Shown: piece by piece, positions 1-5,714 of the stretch
Position numbering within the stretch: position 1 is the first letter of the stretch
Layout: each line of letters starts with the position of its first letter
DNA from: RYN-428 sp035695715
GTDB taxonomy: Bacteria > Planctomycetota > Phycisphaerae > Tepidisphaerales > Tepidisphaeraceae
Direction of reading: 5' to 3'
DNA: 10,570 nucleotides
NCBI GenBank assembly: GCA_035695715.1
Contig: DASRRM010000236.1
Coordinates: 1 to 10,570 of the forward strand
Translations under genes and position numbers: made by a program
The notes under the pieces: model-generated
Told to the model about the DNA's origin: nothing
Seen by the model: the letters and a program-made list of their open reading frames with translations, nothing else
Database searches by the model: none

Positions 1-2
1 AA

Positions 3-101
3 ACCGGCATCAAAATCAGCGATGAAGAACTTGCACGGGTCAATTGCAGGCGCGCAGTATTTCACGGAGAGTGGAACTACACGATTCGCCCGAAGCGATA
101 A
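3..101 (+). CDS. ISAzo13-family transposase, C-terminal end (partial, runs off left edge)
   Basis: The third reading frame is open from the left edge to a TAA at 99-101 and encodes 32 residues beginning TGIKISDEELARV and ending FHGEWNYTIRPKR. From memory of the family, a KISDEE segment followed by FHGEWNYTI close to the stop is the C-terminal signature of ISAzo13-type DDE transposases, also called Rhodopirellula transposase DDE domain, which are abundant in planctomycetes. The catalytic core would lie left of the window, so it cannot be judged whether the copy is intact. The last 13 codons and about 30 bp after the stop recur inverted at 1992-2064, which fits the end of an insertion sequence. 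The assignment rests on a short tail only. Confidence 0.75.
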   Translation, partial: TGIKISDEELARVNCRRAVFHGEWNYTIRPKR

Positions 102-130
102 TTTGCTCAAGTTATTTTTTCGGGAGCCCT
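58..130 (+). mobile_element. Right end of an ISAzo13-type insertion sequence (arm of a 73-bp inverted pair)
   Basis: This 73-bp segment matches the reverse complement of 1992-2064 at 70 of 73 positions without gaps. It covers the last 13 transposase codons, the stop, and a tail containing ttattttttcgggagccct. Similarity stops at 58 on the inside of the transposase and near 130 on the outside, so 130 (or a base or two beyond) is the probable IS boundary. The left terminus of this copy is outside the window, so the terminal inverted repeat and target duplication cannot be checked. Confidence 0.7.
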
Positions 131-176
131 TAGTGGCACTACCTCGGTCTGACGAGTTTGTCGTGGAGGCGGGCGC

Positions 177-440
177 CTACGGCTGCGGCAAGAACGACGG
201 TACAACGATCTCACCAAGGTCGTTCACGTATTGGGCGAAGCCGATCCGGCACTGTCGTGCAGTCTCAATGACCGCAGGCGGTATGCCATGGCTCTCGATG
301 GGCAAACGCCCCTTCCGCGCGTGAATCACCGCTACAACTTCATTTGAGCCGCCGGCTATATACGCGAAAATCTCGGGCGACCCGTCATCATTAAGAACCT
401 CGACGACGAATTCGGCATCCGGCGCCGGCCTATAATCCAA
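177..440 (-). CDS. Small hypothetical protein, possibly 5'-truncated
   Basis: This minus-strand frame reads as a plausible acidic protein of about 87 residues, with segments such as DAEFVVEVLNDDGSPEIF and GEIVVPSFLPQP. I do not recognise a family. The only start in the listed limits is TTG at 440. The frame stays open upstream for about 17 further codons, through a protein-like stretch containing FLERYSVARLGDL, to a stop inside the palindromic repeat at 483-545. No ATG or GTG and no clear ribosome binding site is present there. A simple reading is that the original gene began further upstream and its 5' end was replaced or interrupted by the repeat, leaving a remnant. The 3' end lies 47 bp from the IS boundary at 130. 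It may therefore be a pseudogene rather than an expressed gene. Confidence 0.45.
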   Translation of the reverse strand: MDYRPAPDAEFVVEVLNDDGSPEIFAYIAGGSNEVVAVIHARKGRLPIESHGIPPAVIETARQCRIGFAQYVNDLGEIVVPSFLPQP

Positions 441-482
441 GTCGCCAAGGCGCGCAACGGAATAACGCTCAAGGAAGATGAA

Positions 483-545
483 ACCGGGACGTAGCTAAGC
501 TAGTATTTTTTTGAGAAACTAGCTCCGTCCCAGCTCCGTCCCGGT
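483..545. repeat. Nested palindrome with tandem 11-bp unit (GGGAC/GTCCC type)
   Basis: An outer 9-bp perfect stem pairs accgggacg (483-491) with cgtcccggt (537-545). An inner 7-bp stem pairs agctagt (498-504) with actagct (518-524) around a T-rich loop. The right side holds two exact head-to-tail copies of agctccgtccc at 521-531 and 532-542. The layout resembles a REP-like or small non-autonomous element more than a plain terminator, because the T-run sits in the loop and not after the stem. Confidence 0.6.
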
Positions 546-670
546 ATCATTCTTCTCGTTGGAGTAGCGTTGCTCACGGGCGAGCCGCCCGCGCCACGCG
601 AAAATCCGAGCCACCTAAGGTGTCACACGTCACACGCCCCTCGGGTGCCGGGGTTGAGCCTGCAATGACC

Positions 671-1882
671 TCACGGATTGGGCGTCGTGTGAAACGTGCT
701 GAAGTCATTTGAATTCGTCACACGATTCAGGTCGCCGGCATTGTTTACGCCAGAGGAGAAGACCCGGCCGGTTCGGTTATCCACTGACATATTATTGCCA
801 AACGCGGCGGCGGAGAAATCTTCGACTTGCCGGGCGGAGCCGCGCATACGCGCCTGGGCATTGGCGACGGCGCCGCCGGTGAAGTCGTAGGTGTGGCTGG
901 TCGAACTGAACTGTGCCGCGTTATTGGCAAGCTGGCCACGGAAACGGGACAGTTCGGCCACGGCCGCATTCTGCGCATTGCTGGCGATCTGCTGTGAGTT
1001 GAGCTGCCAGGAATTCCAAATGCGCGTCATGCTCGCTTCATCCGCGGTGAACGAATCTTGTGGCGACAGCATGACCGAGTAGATGCCCTTCCAGTTGCCG
1101 CGCCAATCGGGGTGAGTGGATCGCAAAATCAGATGGCCGGTGACGCGTATCGTCTGGCCGTTGGCGCCTAGGTCGCCGACAAAGCGGATGTCGCCTTCTT
1201 CGGCACCGTCGGTACCGGCCGGGGTCTGGTGCGCATCGAGGATCTGCACGAATTTCAGCGGCGGGTTGAATTGGTTGGACAACTGAGTCCAGATCACCTT
1301 GGCCGATTCGACCGGCCCGCGATATGGCACCTGGTTCGTCGAGTAGGCAAGTCTCTGGCCCAGAGCAACAATTTGTCCGTTGGGGCCGAAAATGCCCGGG
1401 CAGCCGTTGACGAGTGAGACGATGCGCCAACCTTCCGGGATGCTGACCGAGCCAGTGTTGTCGTTGAAGGTGATGTCCTGCCATTGGACGGCGTCGGCTT
1501 GTGGCCGCATCACCGGCGCCAGCGCGTCGATGGCCGCCTGCGGGTCGGCCGCGGGCGCGCCGGCTTTATAGAAGTTGTATGTTACGCCGTTGGTCGAAAG
1601 AACCAGATGGTTGTCGCCGTCGACTGACGCGGCAAACGGAACGGTACGGCTCCGGCTGGACCAGACACCTTGAATCTCGTTGCCAGACTGATTGCCGGCG
1701 ATCGGAAGTTGCTGGCCGCCGGCCGCGACCGTACCACTGACCCGGCCGGCATCCTGATGAAGCGTCAGTTCAAAGGTGCCTTGCGGAGTTTGAGCGGAAT
1801 AGGTGCCGGTGAGGTCAGCAGCCAGCGCCGAGGCGCCAACCGAAAGCGAGACGACGGCGGATTGGATAATACGCCTGAACAT
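671..1882 (-). CDS. Secreted protein of unknown function with N-terminal beta-rich domain
   Basis: The product is about 403 residues from the ATG at 1882. This start is preferred over an upstream ATG at 1957 because AGGCAGG lies a few bases before it and it begins a clean signal peptide (basic MFRR, hydrophobic core, Ala-rich cleavage region ending near residue 21 or 22). The mature N-terminus from about residue 23 to 107 alternates short polar and hydrophobic strands (DLTGTYSAQTPQGTFELTL and so on), which suggests a beta-barrel or lipocalin-like fold, although no family is recognised. A second part, around residues 140-300, begins with a SIPEGWRIV strand and is also beta/alpha mixed. The C-terminal 100 residues are rich in Asn, Gln, Ser and Ala and include an ARMRGSARQVEDF helix. 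It is probably a periplasmic or secreted protein. It stands alone on the minus strand between two IS ends, so it may have moved as cargo or merely be a bystander. Confidence 0.8.
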   Translation of the reverse strand: MFRRIIQSAVVSLSVGASALAADLTGTYSAQTPQGTFELTLHQDAGRVSGTVAAGGQQLPIAGNQSGNEIQGVWSSRSRTVPFAASVDGDNHLVLSTNGVTYNFYKAGAPAADPQAAIDALAPVMRPQADAVQWQDITFNDNTGSVSIPEGWRIVSLVNGCPGIFGPNGQIVALGQRLAYSTNQVPYRGPVESAKVIWTQLSNQFNPPLKFVQILDAHQTPAGTDGAEEGDIRFVGDLGANGQTIRVTGHLILRSTHPDWRGNWKGIYSVMLSPQDSFTADEASMTRIWNSWQLNSQQIASNAQNAAVAELSRFRGQLANNAAQFSSTSHTYDFTGGAVANAQARMRGSARQVEDFSAAAFGNNMSVDNRTGRVFSSGVNNAGDLNRVTNSNDFSTFHTTPNP

Positions 1883-1885
1883 GGG

Positions 1886-1893
1886 AACCTGCC
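1886..1893 (-). promoter_or_regulatory. Ribosome binding site deciding the start of the secreted protein gene
   Basis: On the minus strand the sequence reads aaaggcaggttcccATG, which places an AGGCAGG purine run about five bases before the ATG at 1882. The longer ATG start at 1957 lacks such a site and would place 25 atypical residues before the signal peptide. Confidence 0.5.
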
Positions 1894-1991
1894 TTTCATG
1901 AAAAATGCGCGGCGGACAACGCCGCGGCGCGGGATTGTTCAACTGGCAGCTACGCAAGATGGGTAATGGGACTGCGCGGGAAATGAAGGTT

Positions 1992-2064
1992 AGGGTTCCC
2001 GAAAAAATAACTTGAGCAAATTATCGCTTGGGGCGAATCGTGTAGTTCCACTCACCGTGAAATA
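1992..2064 (-). mobile_element. Decayed right end of an ISAzo13-type insertion sequence, opposite orientation
   Basis: This is the reverse-complement partner of 58-130 (70/73 identical). On the minus strand it encodes the transposase tail FHGEWNYTIRPKR followed by a TAA at 2021-2023, then the terminal tail ending in ttttttcgggaaccct. The minus-strand frame remains open to the right of 2064 but no longer resembles the transposase, since the residues before FHGEW read LSRRPKSSI instead of the KISDEE context. Only the last about 73 bp of the IS therefore survives. The three differences are at third codon positions or outside the coding part, in keeping with two related IS copies and not a recent duplication. 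Confidence 0.7.
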
Positions 2065-2466
2065 TTGACGATTTTGGGCGTCGGGAGAGCGGAATTAGCC
2101 GAGAATAAAGGTAACTGTAGAAGGGAACATGGCGTGCGATAAGATGCACCAACGAACTCCATTATATTGAAGAGGTAACACACGGGTTACGTCGGACCGG
2201 ACATTGTTATGCAGCGTGCGGATCATTGTTGATTCCCGTCGACGATTTCGCAAAACGCACTCGTCGATCGGGAACCTCTTCGTCACCTTCGTTCCCTTCG
2301 CGTCTTCGCGTCAGAGCCGGCCCCGGACGCGAACACACATCCTGGTTTCGAGAAGATCGGCGTTGAAGGCCGCAAAATTTTTCGGCATTCCCCGCGACAT
2401 TTCGCCATGGTTGGAATTCTAACTATCGGGTACACTCGTTCCTTCTATTGACGTTCTGGAGCAGCC
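2065..2466. other. Intergenic stretch without a supported gene
   Basis: About 400 bp between the IS remnant and the secretin-like gene. The first half is less GC-rich than the neighbours and its short ORFs on both strands lack ribosome binding sites and protein-like composition. A CTTCG-rich repeat lies at 2278-2311. The promoter for the following gene must lie here or close to it, but no -35/-10 pair with normal spacing stands out. Confidence 0.5.
2278..2311 (+). repeat. Short degenerate CTTCG tandem repeat
   Basis: Four consecutive units of 8-9 bp begin with CTTCG: cttcgtcac, cttcgttcc, cttcgcgt, cttcgcgt. Strings of this kind are frequent between genes in GC-rich environmental genomes. 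Its function is unknown. Confidence 0.5.
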
Positions 2467-2871
2467 ATGAATCTGTTTCGATCCGGCGTTATCGTTTTTG
2501 GAATCTTGTTGCTGGCCCAATCGGCCCGGGCGCAGGTGCCATTTTTCTTCCGCGGGGCGTCGGCGTTTACGCCGGAGATCAGCATCGTTAACACCGGCGC
2601 GCTGCTCGACATGCAGGCGACCGTCTCGGCTGACCGCAAATATGTGACACTCAACGCCCGCCCGCAGAATTCCACGTTGCTGGCGCTGCGAAGCTTTAAC
2701 TTCCAGCAGGGCGGCACGAATTTCGGAAACGTCGGCGACCCGCCTCGCGCCAATAACGCCGGCGGCAGCGCTGTCCGCACCAGCCCGTCGGATATTCTGG
2801 CGCACGCCAGATCAGAGGCCTCGGTGCTTCGCAAATCGGGGATGTCGCTGGTCAGCAAGTTGAAGGAATGA
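2467..2871 (+). CDS. Exported small protein with a stand-alone secretin-like module
   Basis: The 134-residue product starts at ATG 2467 with GGAG six bases upstream. Residues 1-22 form a typical signal peptide ending in ARA before Gln23. Residues about 35-80 contain PEISIVNTGALLDMQ and then VSADRKYVTLNARP. This resembles the strand pair near the end of secretin domains in planctomycete type II/III secretion or pilus secretins, where VSADRRYV(T/R)L repeatedly occurs. The remaining pore-forming secretin, N-domains and S-domain are absent, so it cannot be a complete secretin. The tail (residues 85-134) is Gly/Asn-rich and then turns helical and basic. A periplasmic accessory protein or a remnant of a larger secretin that kept its own signal peptide are both possible. 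The family link is from memory of the motif and is moderately certain. Confidence 0.75.
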   Translation: MNLFRSGVIVFGILLLAQSARAQVPFFFRGASAFTPEISIVNTGALLDMQATVSADRKYVTLNARPQNSTLLALRSFNFQQGGTNFGNVGDPPRANNAGGSAVRTSPSDILAHARSEASVLRKSGMSLVSKLKE

Positions 2872-2898
2872 CGGGCCTGCTAAGAAAATGCGTAAAGT

Positions 2899-2995
2899 GA
2901 ACGCCAAAACGCCAGGAGCGCCAAGGAAAGACGCCATGAATACAGTTGATTTTTCTTCTCTTTCCGAACTTGGCGTTCCTGACGTCCTGGCGTTC
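2899..2995. repeat. GAACGCC-type inverted repeat between genes
   Basis: The left arm at 2899-2930 and the reverse complement of the right arm at 2960-2995 both begin gaacgcca and end ggaaag, agreeing at about 28 of 32 positions with one 4-base gap. Each arm is itself a run of 8-9-bp units (acgccagg, gcgccaagg). RNA from this region could form a long stem and might end transcription of the gene at 2467-2871. No T-run follows directly, so a repeat element is the safer call. Confidence 0.6.
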
Positions 2996-3051
2996 GACCA
3001 ATCTCGTTAGCGTCGTCTTTGTGGTTTGCGGTTAACCATCCTTATGAACCC

Positions 3052-5352
3052 ATGACGCAAGATAATCTCCCAACCGATCCGCCCGCCGATTCAAATGCGT
3101 CCAATCGCTCTACACCTGATCCGGCGCCAAAACCTGTAACGCCGATTCGCAAACGCCGATGGCTTCGCCGAATTCTTCTCGCGGTGCTCGGGCTGGTTAT
3201 TTTTCTTGTGATTCTTGCGGCTATCACGCCCACCCTTCTCAGCACCGGGCCGGGCCGGACTTTTGTCCTTGGCAAGATCAACGACAATCTCAACGGCCAC
3301 GTAACCGTGACCAACTGGTCGATCGGGTGGACAGGCGGCATTCATGCCGACGATGTCAAAGTCTTCGATGAACACGATCGGCAAATCCTGCAAATTCCCC
3401 GCCTCAGCACGCAGTTGTCGTTGCTCGGCGCGATGCGCGGAAAGATTCATCTCGGCGATACGCGCGTGGAGGGCCTGGACTTTTATGCCGAACGATATTC
3501 CGACGGCACGCTCAATTTCGCCCGGCTCACCAAAAATGCGCCGGCTTCGGCGCGACATGAGGGGAAGGAAAATGCTGCGAACGGTGAGAAGGAAAATAAG
3601 ACGACCAAGCTTCCAATGATCGACGGCGACATTCAATTGATCGGCTGCCGGGGAACGTTCCAGGATGACACCAATCCCGATCCGAAATACGCCAGGGTCG
3701 ACTTCCGCACCATCACCGGCGAAGTCAAAATCACCGGCATCAACGACCCGATCGAGGATTCGCTGAAGGTTATCGCCTATGGGGTTGACGGCGGCGAAAT
3801 GCTCAATTTCTCGGCGTCGGGCACGATGCAAATCGCCGGCGATAATGAATTGCTGACGCCGGGACAGATGAAAGTCACGCAGAAGCTGGTGACCGCCGCC
3901 GACTTGAAGCATTTCCAGCAGGGCTTTGGCGGAATGTTGCCGGTCGCCTTTACCGGCGGAACGCTCAATGCGACGATCGACGTCGCCACCGCCGCCAACG
4001 GCGTGACGGTTACGCCGCTGGTCAATGGCAAAGACATCGGCATCGTGAAGGACGGCGTTTCCGACAACGTCGGCGCGATCTATGTCGACGGCTCGGTGAA
4101 TATGACTTCGCCCGGCGGAGCAGCCGCGAAAGACGCGGTCACAAATGTCACCTTTTCCAAGCTTCGCGCCATGTGCAGCGGGGCCGGCAGTTCGGTCATC
4201 GTCAATGGAGACATCGGCGATCTGCTCAACCAGCGGAAGTTCAACAATCTTACCATCGACGTTTCATACAACTCCGCCATGCTGTGGGACATGGCCAGGG
4301 TCTGGCTGTCGAAGGAGCAGAAGGAATCGCTGAAGGATGTGAAAGTTGCCGGGAACCATGACGAGAAATTCGTCATCAACGGCAGCCTGCCGGCGGATAA
4401 GCCATTCGCCGAGGCAATCGCCGGCGTAACCGCCAATGGCGAATTCATTCTCGATTCCTTCGACGGCAAAGGGGCGGCGCTGAAGAACCTCGTCCTGCCG
4501 CTGCGCCTGGCCGGCGGGAAGGCCGCCATCGCCTACGCCGGGAAGACCGGCGATCAGCAATATCCTCCCCCGGCGGAGTTAAATGGCGGCAAGCTCTCGC
4601 TGGCCGGCGCGACAATCGATCTCACCGGAAAATATCCCACGCTATCTTGTCCTGACAAAATGAAATTCCTCGACAACGTCGAGTTGAACCCGCCTTTCAC
4701 ATCGACATTTCTGGGGGGCAATCCGGTGTTCGCCGATGCCCATAAATCTTCCGGAAAACTTTCCATCGAAATCGCTCGCTGTGATAGATTCCCGCTGGCC
4801 GCCATCATGATGCAGGATGTGCCGGAAAACGATGGCGTAATTGAGCTGAACCTGGTCATTCACAAATTGGAGATCGGCAACGTGCTGGTCGCCAAAATCG
4901 CCGGCCAGCTTAAAGCCACCAACTTGCCGTTCATTAAAAAGCTCTCCATGGAAAGCCTGGCCGGCGACATCGACGACTTCAATGTGCTGGTGCAGCATGG
5001 CGTTTCCAAGCAACACCTGACACTGGCCTTCGGCGGCGGCAAGCGCCCGCTGAAGCTTGCCGGCTCGGTAACATTAGCCACGCAAATGATGGATATGCAG
5101 CTCGATCTGCCGATGGCGTTGTTCGGCATCAAAGCCGGCCAGGACGCCGGCATCAAACTCCCCCTCACCGGCCCGGTGGATGATCCCAAGTTCGATCTCC
5201 AGGCCGCCTTGAAGAAAAACCTGACCAACATCCCCGGCATCCCCAATAACCTGAAGGGACTTCTTAATGGTGCCGACGGCGCAACCACCCAACCCGATAA
5301 AGATCCCCTTCATTCACTGATCAACGGCCTGGGCAAGAAGAAAGACAAATAG
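3052..5352 (+). CDS. AsmA-like membrane-anchored periplasmic protein
   Basis: The product has 766 residues from the ATG at 3052. The frame is open back to a TTG at 3019, but that stretch is repeat-like (gtggtttgcggttaacc), and neither start has a good ribosome binding site. Residues 1-32 are Pro/Asp-rich and probably cytoplasmic. RKRRWLRR at 33-40 precedes one membrane segment at about 41-60, giving an N-in, C-out anchor. The rest is a long beta-rich region with repeated AsmA-style themes: an early GKI..NLNGHVTVTNWSIGW segment, LQIPRLSTQLSL, repeated GxLxLAGA patterns, and a C-terminal LTGPVDDPKFDLQAAL segment like the end of AsmA/DUF748 proteins. AsmA-like proteins are envelope proteins thought to bridge or transport lipids between membranes. 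A role in outer-membrane lipid homeostasis is inferred from family only. It is not clearly in an operon. Confidence 0.75.
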   Translation: MTQDNLPTDPPADSNASNRSTPDPAPKPVTPIRKRRWLRRILLAVLGLVIFLVILAAITPTLLSTGPGRTFVLGKINDNLNGHVTVTNWSIGWTGGIHADDVKVFDEHDRQILQIPRLSTQLSLLGAMRGKIHLGDTRVEGLDFYAERYSDGTLNFARLTKNAPASARHEGKENAANGEKENKTTKLPMIDGDIQLIGCRGTFQDDTNPDPKYARVDFRTITGEVKITGINDPIEDSLKVIAYGVDGGEMLNFSASGTMQIAGDNELLTPGQMKVTQKLVTAADLKHFQQGFGGMLPVAFTGGTLNATIDVATAANGVTVTPLVNGKDIGIVKDGVSDNVGAIYVDGSVNMTSPGGAAAKDAVTNVTFSKLRAMCSGAGSSVIVNGDIGDLLNQRKFNNLTIDVSYNSAMLWDMARVWLSKEQKESLKDVKVAGNHDEKFVINGSLPADKPFAEAIAGVTANGEFILDSFDGKGAALKNLVLPLRLAGGKAAIAYAGKTGDQQYPPPAELNGGKLSLAGATIDLTGKYPTLSCPDKMKFLDNVELNPPFTSTFLGGNPVFADAHKSSGKLSIEIARCDRFPLAAIMMQDVPENDGVIELNLVIHKLEIGNVLVAKIAGQLKATNLPFIKKLSMESLAGDIDDFNVLVQHGVSKQHLTLAFGGGKRPLKLAGSVTLATQMMDMQLDLPMALFGIKAGQDAGIKLPLTGPVDDPKFDLQAALKKNLTNIPGIPNNLKGLLNGADGATTQPDKDPLHSLINGLGKKKDK

Positions 5353-5398
5353 CGGAAGTGTGGCCCCGGAGCGTTTTTCAGATTGACCGAGCTGGTTT

Positions 5399-5543
5399 AC
5401 GTAGGGCGGGCATTGCCCGCCGAACTGTAATTCCAGGGAAGACGTCAGCGGCGGGCGCTGAAACGTAGGGCGGGCACTGCCCGCAGAGCTTTAATTTCGG
5501 GAGAGACGTCAGCGGCGGGCAGTGCCCGCCCTCCGTTTCAGCG
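5399..5543. repeat. GGGCGGGCA tandem and inverted repeat cluster
   Basis: Two 58-bp units at 5399-5456 and 5463-5520 match at 50 of 58 positions without gaps (period 64). Both start acgtagggcgggca and end gacgtcagcggcgggc. A second relation overlaps this: 5456-5484 is the reverse complement of 5515-5543 with one mismatch in 29. Each gcgggca-n-tgcccgc core is also a short palindrome. The cluster fills the gap between the AsmA-like and DUF4159 genes and resembles intergenic repeats of planctomycetes. It could fold strongly in RNA and act as a transcription barrier. Confidence 0.75.
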
Positions 5544-5703
5544 TCCGGAAATCTTGTCGGGTTAACTTCCGCGCCAAACCCAGCCGCTGGTTGGAATCCG
5601 CCCATCCGCCCCAAATCCCCTCTTGCCCTGCCGGCCCTCCGCTGCAACAATAAATACCCTCCGTTGGCGTCCTAGATGAGGGTTAGGGCTTGCTCGCGGC
5701 CCT

Positions 5704-5710
5704 GGAAAGG
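5704..5710 (+). promoter_or_regulatory. Ribosome binding site deciding the start at 5715
   Basis: GGAAAGG at 5704-5710 is followed by four bases and ATG 5715. The next residues, MAIVARCPECG, begin the zinc ribbon directly. The upstream ATG at 5676 adds 13 unrelated residues and has no comparable site. Confidence 0.55.
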
Positions 5711-5714
5711 CGCG

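Noticed and set aside
22..324. 100-codon plus-strand frame at the left end
   Set aside because: It crosses the IS end and opposes the small minus-strand gene. The transposase tail uses another frame in the same bases.
620..670. GC-rich stretch as a terminator of the secreted protein gene
   Set aside because: Pairing is only about four bases and there is no T-run on the minus strand.
2095..2286. 63-codon minus-strand frame in the 2065-2466 gap
   Set aside because: There is no ribosome binding site or protein-like pattern, and it ends close to the CTTCG repeat.
2374..2395. aaaatttttcggcattcccc as a possible opposite IS terminus
   Set aside because: It resembles the ttttttcgggaaccc end only loosely, with several mismatches and no matching flank.
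5074..5313. Minus-strand frames within the AsmA-like gene
   Set aside because: They are antisense shadows of a well-supported gene with no start signals.
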